Source of the DNA: Nostoc sp. KVJ3 | Lineage (GTDB): Bacteria > Cyanobacteriota > Cyanobacteriia > Cyanobacteriales > Nostocaceae | Direction: 5' to 3' | Length of the DNA stretch: 64,000 bases | Assembly (NCBI RefSeq): GCF_026127265.1 | Contig: NZ_WWFG01000002.1 | Location: 3,100,001 to 3,164,000, forward strand | Part shown: positions 27,242-36,474 of the stretch, piece by piece | Layout of the letters: the number at the start of each line of letters is the position of its first letter | Numbering within the stretch: position 1 is the stretch's first letter | Made by a program: the position numbers and the translations under genes | The notes under the pieces: generated by a model | Database searches by the model: none | What the model was told of the DNA's origin: nothing | The model's input: the letters and a program-made list of their open reading frames with translations, nothing else

Positions 27242-28354
27242 ATGGAATTAAGCCAATCAACCAAGGGAGATATTCTCATAGTTGATGACACTCTGGATAA
27301 TCTTCGTCTCTTATCAGCAATGCTTACCGAGCAAGGATACGAAGTTAGGAGTGTTACTAATGGTGCGATGGCGTTGATTGGCATACAAGCTCAACCTCCA
27401 GATTTGATTCTGCTGGATATTACGATGCCCGGAATGAACGGCTATGAAGTGTGTCAGCACCTGAAATCTAATCCTCAAACACAAGAGATTCCCGTCATTT
27501 TTATTAGTGCTTTGAATGAGGTATTTGATAAAGTGAAAGCCTTTTCGGTTGGAGGCGTTGATTTTATTAACAAACCTTTTCAGATTGCAGAGGTGGTTGC
27601 TCGAATAGAGCATCAACTGAAACTTTGCCGCTTACAACTGCAACTCCAGGAGCAAAATCGCCGCTTGCAAGAGACAGAAGCAGAACTAAGGCGATCGCTC
27701 GATCATCAAAAAGCGCTAAATCAACGCATCGAGGAAATGGTGGCGCTAGAAGAACGCAATCGGATTGCGCGTGACATTCATGACTCTCTAGGACATTCCC
27801 TCGTAGCGCTAAATGTGCAAATGGAAACAGCACTAACCCTTTGGGAAAAGGATCCCAATCGGGCGCGATCGTTTTTATTAGAAGCGAAAAAATTGGGTTC
27901 TGAAGCCTTGCAAGAGGTGCGGGAATCAGTTTCGGCAATTCGCTCCGATCCACTCCACGGACAATTACTCGAAAATGCGATCGCTAACCTTGCAGAAGAA
28001 TTCTATCACCTCACCGATGTCTTACCATACTGCAAAATTGATTTATCACAACCGCTTTCCGATTCAGTAAATCATGTTGTATATCGGATTATCCAAGAAG
28101 GGCTAACCAATATTTATAAACACGCCAATGCCACAGCTGTTCAAATTAGAATTCAAACAACGGCGGCGGGGCTATCGTTGATCCTCCAAGATAATGGTAA
28201 AGGCTTTCAATCGGATCAATCTGTAGCAGGATACGGACTTCAGGGAATGCGAGAACGAACAGCTACAGTAAATGCCCAGCTAGAAGTTGTCAGTAAACCT
28301 GGCGCTGGTTGTCGGATTGTTGCTAACTTTCCCAGAGATGAGGGAGGGGGGTAG
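27242..28354 (+). CDS. Receiver-HisKA_3 histidine kinase (NarX/DesK type)
   Basis: 370 aa from ATG at 27242 (MELSQ); an upstream start at 27206 is possible. An N-terminal receiver (phospho-Asp in LILLDITMPGMNG, Lys in INKPFQ) is joined by a coiled coil (about 125-170) to a HisKA_3 dimerisation domain with His in RIARDIHDSLGH and a C-terminal ATPase ending VAGYGLQGMRERT. There is no sensor domain, so the kinase is probably switched by phosphorylation of its own receiver. The NarL-type regulator 215 bp downstream is the likely target. The coding end runs straight into a G-rich repeat. Confidence 0.9.
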   Translation: MELSQSTKGDILIVDDTLDNLRLLSAMLTEQGYEVRSVTNGAMALIGIQAQPPDLILLDITMPGMNGYEVCQHLKSNPQTQEIPVIFISALNEVFDKVKAFSVGGVDFINKPFQIAEVVARIEHQLKLCRLQLQLQEQNRRLQETEAELRRSLDHQKALNQRIEEMVALEERNRIARDIHDSLGHSLVALNVQMETALTLWEKDPNRARSFLLEAKKLGSEALQEVRESVSAIRSDPLHGQLLENAIANLAEEFYHLTDVLPYCKIDLSQPLSDSVNHVVYRIIQEGLTNIYKHANATAVQIRIQTTAAGLSLILQDNGKGFQSDQSVAGYGLQGMRERTATVNAQLEVVSKPGAGCRIVANFPRDEGGG

Positions 28355-28428
28355 GGGAGGCAGGGGGCAGGGGGCAGGGGGCAGGGGGAGAAGAATTAAT
28401 AACCAGTCCCAATGCCCAATGCCCAATA
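28341..28428. repeat. G-rich heptamer tract and CCCAATG repeats
   Basis: GGCAGGG-type units are repeated from about 28358 to 28390, followed at 28403-28428 by CCCAATGCCCAATGCCCAAT. Both are short tandem repeats of the kind dispersed in filamentous cyanobacteria. The G-run spacing could allow G-quadruplex formation between the kinase and regulator genes. Confidence 0.7.
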
Positions 28429-28568
28429 GACATCGTAAAGAATAAATGTCTAGACGTTACAACATGTAACGTTTCTGCAAGGGTTTCAGGTAATGCATCA
28501 TTAATTTTTGAAGATATGTATGCGATCGTTCATCAAACGTTCATCAAAATCAGAAAGAGATAGTTACC

Positions 28569-29261
28569 ATGAAAAATGATAAATCCTCTCCTATTCGCCT
28601 GTTAATCGTTGACGATCAGAGCCTCATTCGTCAGGGACTGAAAGCAATGCTAGAACAGGAACCTGATTTGCAGGTGGTAGGTGATGCTGAAAATGGTAAA
28701 GTTGCTCTAGAGCTTGTTGCAGAACTCCAGCCCGATGTAGTGCTAATGGATATTCGGATGCCCGAAATGGATGGACGAACTGCAACAAAAATGATTACAG
28801 AAAACTTTCCTAATATTAAAGTTCTCGTCTTGAGTACATTTGATGATGATTCTTATCTAACAGGGGCGATGCGTGCAGGTGCAAAAGGATATTTGCTTAA
28901 AGATATGCCTTCAAGTGAACTCGCAGATGCAATTCGCTTTGGGCATTCTGGCTATACTCAATTTGGCCCGGGGTTATTTGATAAATTATTAGTTACGCAA
29001 GCAACTTCAACTAGCCAAAATTCCACTTCATCAAAGCCATCGGAAATTACTGCACGAGAACAAGAGGTTTTATGTTTGATCGGTGTTGGCGCAACGAACC
29101 GCGAAATTGCCCAACAACTTTTTATTACAGAAGGAACGGTAAAAACTCATGTGACGAGTATTTTAAGCCGCCTCAATCTCAAAAACCGATCGCAACTGGC
29201 AATCTATGCAAATTCTGTTCTCAATCAAGAAAAGAAACTAGCCGGGAAGCTGCCAGAATAA
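28569..29261 (+). CDS. NarL/FixJ-type response regulator
   Basis: 230 aa. Receiver domain (about 8-125) with acidic pair in IVDDQS, phospho-Asp in VVLMDIRMPEMDG, Thr/Ser in LSTFDDD and Lys in YLLKDMP. The LuxR-type helix-turn-helix (about 160-220) reads LTAREQEVLCLIGVGATNRE-like followed by GTVKTHVTSILSRL. It is a DNA-binding regulator that most likely receives phosphate from the HisKA_3 kinase just upstream. A spaced GAAAGAGATAG ribosome region precedes the ATG. Confidence 0.93.
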   Translation: MKNDKSSPIRLLIVDDQSLIRQGLKAMLEQEPDLQVVGDAENGKVALELVAELQPDVVLMDIRMPEMDGRTATKMITENFPNIKVLVLSTFDDDSYLTGAMRAGAKGYLLKDMPSSELADAIRFGHSGYTQFGPGLFDKLLVTQATSTSQNSTSSKPSEITAREQEVLCLIGVGATNREIAQQLFITEGTVKTHVTSILSRLNLKNRSQLAIYANSVLNQEKKLAGKLPE

Positions 29262-29350
29262 AAAGTAGATGACATAAAGCTTTCTCCTTCATTTGTCCTT
29301 TAGACATCTCCAAAAAATAAATGATCCAATTTCTGAACTTCACTACGACT

Positions 29351-29454
29351 TTCCCTCCCCCCTGCTCCCTGCTCCCTGCTCCCCTGCCCCCTGCTCCCTG
29401 CCCCCCTGCTCCCTGCCCCCTGCCCCCTGCCCCCTGCCCCCTGCTCCCCTGCCC
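29351..29454. repeat. C-rich heptamer tract (CCCTGCT/CCCTGCC)
   Basis: About 100 bp of imperfect CCCTGCT and CCCTGCC heptamers directly behind the stop of the minus-strand ABC gene. On the minus strand this is a G-rich tract with many GGGG runs, a possible G-quadruplex at the end of the export operon. The overlapping frame at 29293-29508 is low-complexity and not a gene. Confidence 0.8.
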
Positions 29455-32382
29455 TTAAAGCTTCTGTCGCGCCATCAGTTGGGCAAACAATCCTGGTTGA
29501 TTGGCTAGTTGATTAAAACTGCCTTCTTGGACTATGCGACCATTCTCGAACACATAGATGCGATCGGCATTGCGAATGGTACTCAGACGGTGAGCGATCG
29601 CAATGCGTGTTACCTTCAAACGCTCTAAACTTTGACTGACGATCGCTTGGGTGCGGTTATCTAGGGCACTGGTAGCTTCATCAAATAACAAGATTTTAGG
29701 TTTTAATACTAGCGATCGGGCAATCAATAATCGCTGCCGTTGCCCTCCAGAGATATTAGTTCCACCTTCACTAATTACCGTGTGCATTCCCATTGGCATC
29801 GATTCGACATCCTCAGCAAAGCCAGCCATCCGCGCGGCTTCCCACGCTTCATCCATCGTAATCATCGCGCCACTGGCGATATTTTCAAAGATGGAAGCAG
29901 ATGTCAAGCGGCTATTTTGCATCACAACCCCTAATTGCCGACGCACTGCATGAATATCCAGCCCAGCTAAATCTTGTCCGTCGTAGTAAATCGTGCCAGA
30001 TTCCGGGACATCAAACCCCAGTAATAACCGGAACAGCGTTGACTTTCCACTCCCCGAAGCTCCAACAAAAGCGATAAATTCGCCGGGTTCAGCATGAATG
30101 CTAACATCATCCAATGTCAAAGGCCCGTCATCTCGATACCGGAAAATTACATGATCCACAACCACTCGCCCAGAAAGCCGTCCTGGATCGGTTTTTTCAG
30201 AGTCAACTTCCGGTTTAGATTCCAGAATCGGCTGCGCTCGTTCCCACAAAGGCACTACTTGTAAAACATCTATAATTGTGCTGCTGAGACTGGTAGCTCC
30301 ACCGATAAATGTGCCAAATGCGGCGTTAAATGCTAAAAATACACCTGTAGATAAACTACCTTCTTGGGAATTAGCTTGCTGAAGTAAACTGCTGGCAAAC
30401 CAGAAGAGAATTGCTGTAGTCAATACAGGCAAGATTTTATTAATTACAGCTAGAGCATCTTCAATACCTTGGGTACTCAGCATCCATTTAATTTGCTGAC
30501 TATACTGTTTTCCCCAAAAAGCAAAGGCGCGGGCTTCTGCGCCGGCGACTCGCAATTTGCTAACGCCGTTGATTAACTGTACCATCACCCCTGAGAGTTG
30601 TCCTTGTAACTCTAGTAAGGGACGAACCTTGCGTAGAGTATAAATTCCCGAAACCAGAGTAATAGTAATGTTGACAAAAGCAACCAGAGTAGCAATTAAT
30701 GCTAGCGAACCGTTGTAGTAAAAAAGCAGTCCTAAATTCAGAAACGCAAACAAACTGGTGAAAATACTTCTCAGAACAGTGCTACTGAGCTTTTGGCGGA
30801 TTTGGCTAATGGCGCTTACTCGTGAATTCAAGTCTCCAGTTGAGTACTGGCGGAAGAATGATGCTTTTAGATTCAATAACCGATCCCAGACTGCTGCTTG
30901 GGTGGAAGCATCAGCAAAGGTTTCCACCCGCATGATTGCAAAGCCTTGAGCAAGTTGAAACAAAGTGCTACCAAATGCAGTTGCTAGCAGCGCTAAAGCT
31001 ATTTGCACTAATAAACCGCGATTGGCATCAGGAATCGCACTGTCAATCAAGATGGCGGTAGCTTGGGGGACGATCATCCCTAATAAAGTTGTCGCCATAC
31101 CCGTAGCCAAGACAATCAACAATTCCTTGTAATGTCCTTGGAGAGCAAATTTCAGTAAATCGAGGGTGGTGAGGAGTTTATCAGGTAATGGGCGATAGAA
31201 AGTATACCCAGTGAGCGCCAGTTTAATCGCACTTTTAGCATTAACCGGAGTGCGCGATCGCCCAATTGGATCAAAAATCTCATAGCGCGTATCAGATACA
31301 GGTAACAGCGCCACCGGATAGTTATCTTCTAGCGTGTAAGCCAGCATCGCACCGCAATCCTTTTTCCACCATTGGCCCTGTAAAGCGATCGTCCGGGTTC
31401 GCAAACGAGAAGCCCGAGCGATCGCTTGTAGCGGATCTTGAACTCGTTTCAGGTCTTCAGACTTTGCTGGTGGTCGAATCGTTACACCCAAAGTCCGCCC
31501 CACAGCACCCGCAGCGATCAGCAAGGCTTGGTCAAAATCATTGGCTTCAACTTGAGCAGAAGCGGTAATTTGCGGAGATTGCAGCAACGAGGCTAACTCG
31601 CCCAGCGTCTCCTTCATGACGCGATCGTTGAGGTGTTGCCGTTCTTGAAATCGGTTTAATTCTACCGCTTTTTCCTCCTGTTCCAGAAGAAAAAGGCTCT
31701 GAAGAAAGTAGACTTGAATTTGGAAAATCCCCCTCAACAGAGTATTAGCATCCTCAATCTCAGACGTAGTTAGGATTTCTAGCTCAGTTGTATCTTCAGC
31801 TTGAAACCACATATCTGCGCTCAACGGCAACAATCCTGATTGAGGCATAACTAACAGTTGCTCAAACCCCATCCAAACCGCGTAACCACGCTGAATTTGT
31901 ACCCAGGATACCAGTTCTCGCTGTGGTTGGAAAATCTGACCACTGCTGAGTGAGAAGTAGCGAACCCCTTCTTCTTGAAACGGCAGTGCAGGTGGAGTAA
32001 TAGAAGACAGCGCCAATCCTAGTTGCTCAATCCATCCCTCGATTAAAGTTACTGCTTCGCCATTGCGATCGGCAATAAATTCCCGAAAATCTTTCCTTGA
32101 AACTTTCATAAGTTCCGTTTCTTCAATCGACACCGCCAGCAGTTGATACGGTATCGGCTGAGAATCACTAATGATGCCAAACATTGCCTGTCTAGTTCGG
32201 GTGGTAAATAAATAGCGGCGACTTCCCTCAGCAATCCCCTCTTTCACCGGAATCGCAAACACCGCCAAGGAACCCGATTTTACGATCCAAATCGTCTTCG
32301 GATCATTGAGAATAATTGGCTCATTGCCTTTGAAGTGATAGTACTCTCCCGGTAGGGTGGCGCTCCGAATTTGATCTAACAT
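29455..32382 (-). CDS. NHLM-type bacteriocin ABC transporter, second ATPase/permease
   Basis: 975 aa. The N-terminal half (about 1-400) contains a cyclic-nucleotide-binding-like domain at the start (residues about 10-120) and a long linker region, and lacks the peptidase Cys motif. A six-helix ABC permease follows (about 415-690), then an ATPase with Walker A GASGSGKST, signature SGGQRQRLLIARSL and Walker B ILLFDEATSALD. This layout matches the ABC2 component of NHLM/NHLP peptide export systems, which accompanies a C39-containing ABC1. It is the last gene of the operon, 255 bp after ABC1. Confidence 0.88.
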   Translation of the reverse strand: MLDQIRSATLPGEYYHFKGNEPIILNDPKTIWIVKSGSLAVFAIPVKEGIAEGSRRYLFTTRTRQAMFGIISDSQPIPYQLLAVSIEETELMKVSRKDFREFIADRNGEAVTLIEGWIEQLGLALSSITPPALPFQEEGVRYFSLSSGQIFQPQRELVSWVQIQRGYAVWMGFEQLLVMPQSGLLPLSADMWFQAEDTTELEILTTSEIEDANTLLRGIFQIQVYFLQSLFLLEQEEKAVELNRFQERQHLNDRVMKETLGELASLLQSPQITASAQVEANDFDQALLIAAGAVGRTLGVTIRPPAKSEDLKRVQDPLQAIARASRLRTRTIALQGQWWKKDCGAMLAYTLEDNYPVALLPVSDTRYEIFDPIGRSRTPVNAKSAIKLALTGYTFYRPLPDKLLTTLDLLKFALQGHYKELLIVLATGMATTLLGMIVPQATAILIDSAIPDANRGLLVQIALALLATAFGSTLFQLAQGFAIMRVETFADASTQAAVWDRLLNLKASFFRQYSTGDLNSRVSAISQIRQKLSSTVLRSIFTSLFAFLNLGLLFYYNGSLALIATLVAFVNITITLVSGIYTLRKVRPLLELQGQLSGVMVQLINGVSKLRVAGAEARAFAFWGKQYSQQIKWMLSTQGIEDALAVINKILPVLTTAILFWFASSLLQQANSQEGSLSTGVFLAFNAAFGTFIGGATSLSSTIIDVLQVVPLWERAQPILESKPEVDSEKTDPGRLSGRVVVDHVIFRYRDDGPLTLDDVSIHAEPGEFIAFVGASGSGKSTLFRLLLGFDVPESGTIYYDGQDLAGLDIHAVRRQLGVVMQNSRLTSASIFENIASGAMITMDEAWEAARMAGFAEDVESMPMGMHTVISEGGTNISGGQRQRLLIARSLVLKPKILLFDEATSALDNRTQAIVSQSLERLKVTRIAIAHRLSTIRNADRIYVFENGRIVQEGSFNQLANQPGLFAQLMARQKL

Positions 32383-32477
32383 ATATATTCCTGCTCCATA
32401 AAATTAATCCAAAGGCTTGGCGGTTCAATAAATAAATTAATTGTGGATAAAAATTTTGCTAACCTCTTGACTCTGTG

Positions 32478-32567
32478 TTCTCTGCGCCTCTGTGGTTAAA
32501 TAAAAGACTTTTTAACCGCAGAGACGCAGAGAAGCCAGTGCGTTGGGCGGGTTCCCCGACTTGTTCG
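32478..32567. repeat. Inverted repeat and GGGCGGGTTCCCC repeat between the ABC genes
   Basis: A 23-bp imperfect inverted repeat (TTCTCTGCGCCTCTGTGG.. / ..CCGCAGAGACGCAGAGAA, arms 32478-32500 and 32511-32533, two mismatches) is followed by AGTGCGTTGGGCGGGTTCC and CCGACTTG. The second part recurs inverted inside the MITE at 48365-48579. It is a dispersed palindromic repeat and could form a hairpin in the operon transcript between the two ABC genes. Confidence 0.65.
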
Positions 32568-32637
32568 TGCAGCGTCTCCCCTTGGGAGAAGCAACTGGCG
32601 CGACGCGGAGAGAAAAAAGAGATTTTATAGGTATATT

Positions 32638-34881
32638 TCACTTCTCTTGGAGTGCTTCCCCTTCACTGCGAATTAATTGCAAATACTTGCCTTCAACCTG
32701 CTGTAATTCCTCATGGCTACCCCGTTGCACCACCTTGCCGCGATCGAAGACAATAATTTCGTCACAATCCCGAATTGTGCTTAACCGATGCGCCACAATT
32801 ACACAAGTACAGCCGCGCTCCCGAAGTTTCTGATCGATCGTTTTTTCTGCCTCAGCATCGAGCGCACTGGTGGCTTCATCCATCACCAAAATTGCCGGAT
32901 TGTTTACTAAAGTGCGGGCAATTTCTAATCGTTGTCGCTGTCCACCGCTCAAATTAGATGCCCCTTCTGCGAGGTCAGCGTTGTAACCTCCAGGCATGGA
33001 AAGTACTACATCCTGAATGGCGGCATCTTTACAAGCGCGAACCAAGTTACTAAAAGGAACAGTCGAATCCCAAAGGGTGAGATTGTCGCGCACACTACCT
33101 GCAAATAGCGAGATATCTTGCTCAACTAAGGCAATTGAATTAGTGAGAATCGATCGCGGAATGTGTTTTCTCGGTTGACCATCAAATAGAATCTCTCCCG
33201 CCCACTGTTCGTATAATCCACACACCAACTTGGCAACGGTTGACTTACCCGAACCACTGCCACCCACTAAAGCAACTCGTTGTCCGGGTTTCAGCGAAAG
33301 ACTGAGATTTTCAATCAAGGGAGGTGCAGAGCGGTTATAGCCAAAGGTGATGTTACGGAGTTCAACATAACCCTGAAGTCGAACGTTGGCGGCAGGTAGT
33401 TGAGTTAGCGATCCACTTATGTCTTGCTCTACAGCCGGGTCGATGGGATTGCGTAACACGTCATCCAACCGACCCAAATTGCCTTCCATTTCCTGGAGTT
33501 CACCCGCTAAACTCACCAGATTATTTACAGGCTCTAGAAATCTCTGCATCAAGGCTTGAAAGGCAATGAGCATCCCAATACTGAGTACGCCATCCATTAC
33601 CCGTAGCCCTCCCACTGCTAGCAAAAGCATGGATGTAATGGAGGTGAGAAATGAGGGCAACACACCCAGGTTTTGATTAGTTGTATCCATTTCTTGGCGA
33701 GCATTAATGGCTTTAGCGTAATAACCTGCCCACCGCGAAAAGAATTCTGACTCTAGCCCGGATGCTTTCAGCGTTTCCATACTTTGCAGTCCAGAAATCG
33801 CTACACCGCTGACTTTGCCTTGTTCTTGCATTAATCGCAAGTTGGCATCAACGCGCTGCCGTGAAACCCATCGCCAGACGCTGACATTCACGATTACAAA
33901 AGAAATGCCGATCGCAGTCAAAACGACATCATATTGCAGCATCACTAAAGCATAAAAGATAACGGTGAAGCCGGAAATAACTGTCGTCGCTAATCTTCCT
34001 GAAAGTAGATTCGCCAAGCTATCATTGAGGCGGACACGGCTGCTAATTTCTCCGGCAAATCGCTGATCGTAAAAACTCACTGGTAGCCGCAAAATATGCC
34101 ACAAAAATCGGCTAGACATCCCCACAGCCAGCTTAATTTTCATGCGTCGCAGAAATTGCAACTGAAGCAATGTGAGAAAACCATTCAATATTGCTGTGAA
34201 AATCATTCCTAAAATTAATGGCCGCAACCAATCACTTCTGCCTTCAATCAAGACATTATCCACAAAGGCTTGGGAGAACGCAGGGATGGCTAATCCGGGA
34301 ATCACTAAGAGCAAGCCGGCAATGATACAATAAATCAGCGCTCCCAGAGAACTCTGCAATCGATCCCATAAGGATAATGTCAGGCTTGGTTTCTGTCCTC
34401 CTGGCTGGAATTCTGCACCTGGTTCACCAACTAACACTACCCCAGTAAAAGACTGATCGAATTCTGGGAGCGAAACTGTGCGCGGCCCGGTGGCAGGATC
34501 GTTAAGATAAACTTTGTCTTTGGCAAATCCTTCAACTATCAGAAAATGGTTAAAATTCCAAAAGACAATATAAGGACATTGCAGTTTGCGTAACCCAGCC
34601 AAATCGACCTTAAAGCCTTTCGCCTGTAATCCGTAGCTGCGAGCCGCATTGAGAATATTAGATGCTTTACTACCATCCCGTGAAACACCACAAGCTTGAC
34701 GGAGTTCTGCAAGAGGGACAATGCGATCGTAATACCCTAAAATAATCCCCAGTGCGGCTGCACCGCATTCCACTGCCTCCATTTGTAAGAGGGTGGGAGT
34801 CCGACGACGGCGATCGGGACGGCTGATGAGCCGTTGAATTTTTTTGAATCGAAGCCCAATTTTTGATTGAATTTGCCGCAT
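32638..34881 (-). CDS. C39 peptidase-containing ABC exporter (NHLM ABC1)
   Basis: 747 aa from ATG at 34881, 2 nt after the adaptor stop; a GTG at 34902 would overlap it. The N-terminal C39 domain (about 25-150) has catalytic Cys39 (MEAVECGAAAL), His in NFNHFLIVEGF and Asp in LNDPATGPR. It would cleave leader peptides after Gly-Gly. Six-helix permease (about 190-470), then ATPase with GGSGSGKST, NLSGGQRQRLEIART and ILVMDEATSALD. It exports and matures peptides carrying double-glycine leaders, seven of which are encoded upstream in the same cluster. Confidence 0.93.
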   Translation of the reverse strand: MRQIQSKIGLRFKKIQRLISRPDRRRRTPTLLQMEAVECGAAALGIILGYYDRIVPLAELRQACGVSRDGSKASNILNAARSYGLQAKGFKVDLAGLRKLQCPYIVFWNFNHFLIVEGFAKDKVYLNDPATGPRTVSLPEFDQSFTGVVLVGEPGAEFQPGGQKPSLTLSLWDRLQSSLGALIYCIIAGLLLVIPGLAIPAFSQAFVDNVLIEGRSDWLRPLILGMIFTAILNGFLTLLQLQFLRRMKIKLAVGMSSRFLWHILRLPVSFYDQRFAGEISSRVRLNDSLANLLSGRLATTVISGFTVIFYALVMLQYDVVLTAIGISFVIVNVSVWRWVSRQRVDANLRLMQEQGKVSGVAISGLQSMETLKASGLESEFFSRWAGYYAKAINARQEMDTTNQNLGVLPSFLTSITSMLLLAVGGLRVMDGVLSIGMLIAFQALMQRFLEPVNNLVSLAGELQEMEGNLGRLDDVLRNPIDPAVEQDISGSLTQLPAANVRLQGYVELRNITFGYNRSAPPLIENLSLSLKPGQRVALVGGSGSGKSTVAKLVCGLYEQWAGEILFDGQPRKHIPRSILTNSIALVEQDISLFAGSVRDNLTLWDSTVPFSNLVRACKDAAIQDVVLSMPGGYNADLAEGASNLSGGQRQRLEIARTLVNNPAILVMDEATSALDAEAEKTIDQKLRERGCTCVIVAHRLSTIRDCDEIIVFDRGKVVQRGSHEELQQVEGKYLQLIRSEGEALQEK

Positions 34882-34883
34882 AA

Positions 34884-36323
34884 TCAATACATTCCACTCC
34901 ACGATCGCAGAATCGGAAACACAAAGGAAATCGGAGATTGTTCATCCACTTTCACGCGCACTGAGGTAGTAGTTCCAGATGTAATTTGACCGTCTGGCCC
35001 TTTAGATGACGACCACCGGAAATGGGTTTTAGTCGAGGGATCTGGCTCAAGTTCTGCGAAAACTTGAATTTGTGCCCCTTCTGTGGTTAACCCTTGCAAA
35101 ACTTCCAAACCGCCAACAACACTTGATGCGCTCTCCTTACTAACCGGAAACGCCGAAATACTTGTGACTTTCCCGATAATGCCACCAAAGCGTTCTCGTT
35201 TAACGGTAGAAGGAGTTACTTGCAACTCCATCCCCTTTTGAATCTTTTTGCCTTCGCTGACCGGAAAGAATGCCACCCCAACTAACTTATTCGCGGAGTC
35301 TCTAGCTTCGATTGTGCCAATGCGAGCGCCCTTTTCGAGAGTTTGTCCAGGAACAGCAGAAAGTTCTAAAACCCGTCCATTGAAATTGCTAATAACTTGG
35401 CTGTTGGCTTTGATTTCTAATTTTAATTCTGCGATCGCTCGCTGCGTGTCTTGAATTTCTTTTTTCCGATTAGTAGAAATAGCTAAATCTTGTTCTGCTT
35501 GCCCAGCAAATTTACTATCTAATACTGCTAACTGAGCTTGTAATTCTTTAGTTGAATTTATATTTGCTAAAAATTCTCGTTCTGCATCAGCTTCTTTAAC
35601 ATTAAGTTGTTTGAGTTGCGATTCGATTTCATTGATTTTGGTTTTACTATTGAGAAATTCTTGTTGCGCCTGAAGGACAGTATCACTTGAAACCGCTCCT
35701 TCTTGGCGTAACTGCTGGCGAATTTGAAATCGCTCTTTGAACGTAGGTATCAAATCTCGCGTTGTCTGTAATTGTTCCTCTAAATTGTGACGCTCTTGCT
35801 GAATCGACTCTAGACCTTTGCTTCTGAGAATTGGCGTTAGGGATTGGGTTGTTTTGAGAGTTTGCAGAAGCGCTTGATGTTGTTGCGCGATCGCACCTTT
35901 ATCTAAAACCGTGCGCTGAAGTTGTAGAGAATTGGCATTTTGGTCTTGTTCTTGAAGTTGAGCCAGCTTAACCCGTGCAAGTTTTAACTTGTCTTGAAGT
36001 TCCGTTTGGTCGATTGTCGCTAGCACCTGTCCTTTCTTCACCTCATCGCCTGTACGAACAAAGAGCATGAGAATCTGCCCAGAACTAGGAGACTGAAATC
36101 CAACGACTTTGCTAGGAAAAACCACTACGCCTTGTCCGGCTATGGTAATGGGAATGCGACCAAAAACACTCCAAGTCAGTCCAACCGCAATTAGAGATCC
36201 CATTGCAACTAACGGAATCCACTTCTTTGGCTGCACCACCTGCATGAGTTGATCGAGCCGCTCCGGGGAGGATAAACGATCGAGTGCTTCTTTGCGGAAT
36301 AGATTGCTTTTGTGGGTCGTCAT
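34884..36323 (-). CDS. HlyD-family adaptor of the peptide exporter
   Basis: 479 aa from ATG at 36323, preceded 8 nt upstream by GGAG; a TTG start at 36341 is less likely. One transmembrane helix (about 37-55), a short lipoyl-like half (GQGVVVFPSKVVGFQSPSSG), a long coiled coil (about 105-310) and the second lipoyl/beta-barrel part ending near residue 470. It is a membrane-fusion protein that links the ABC proteins to the outer envelope, of the NHLM secretion-protein type. It is tightly linked to the C39 ABC gene. Confidence 0.9.
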   Translation of the reverse strand: MTTHKSNLFRKEALDRLSSPERLDQLMQVVQPKKWIPLVAMGSLIAVGLTWSVFGRIPITIAGQGVVVFPSKVVGFQSPSSGQILMLFVRTGDEVKKGQVLATIDQTELQDKLKLARVKLAQLQEQDQNANSLQLQRTVLDKGAIAQQHQALLQTLKTTQSLTPILRSKGLESIQQERHNLEEQLQTTRDLIPTFKERFQIRQQLRQEGAVSSDTVLQAQQEFLNSKTKINEIESQLKQLNVKEADAEREFLANINSTKELQAQLAVLDSKFAGQAEQDLAISTNRKKEIQDTQRAIAELKLEIKANSQVISNFNGRVLELSAVPGQTLEKGARIGTIEARDSANKLVGVAFFPVSEGKKIQKGMELQVTPSTVKRERFGGIIGKVTSISAFPVSKESASSVVGGLEVLQGLTTEGAQIQVFAELEPDPSTKTHFRWSSSKGPDGQITSGTTTSVRVKVDEQSPISFVFPILRSWSGMY

Positions 36324-36474
36324 TATACTGACTCCATTCAATTTGTAGAAATTTGTATATTAGGGCATTGGGCCTTGGGCATGGGGAATTAGGAATTGGG
36401 AATTGGGGGAGTAAAGAAGCAGGGGAAGATGAGAGAGAAGAATTAATAACCCATGCCCAATACCCTTAAATAAT

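Noticed and set aside
29293..29508. ORF through the CCCTGCT heptamer tract
   Set aside because: Low-complexity Pro/Ala/Cys frame across a tandem repeat.
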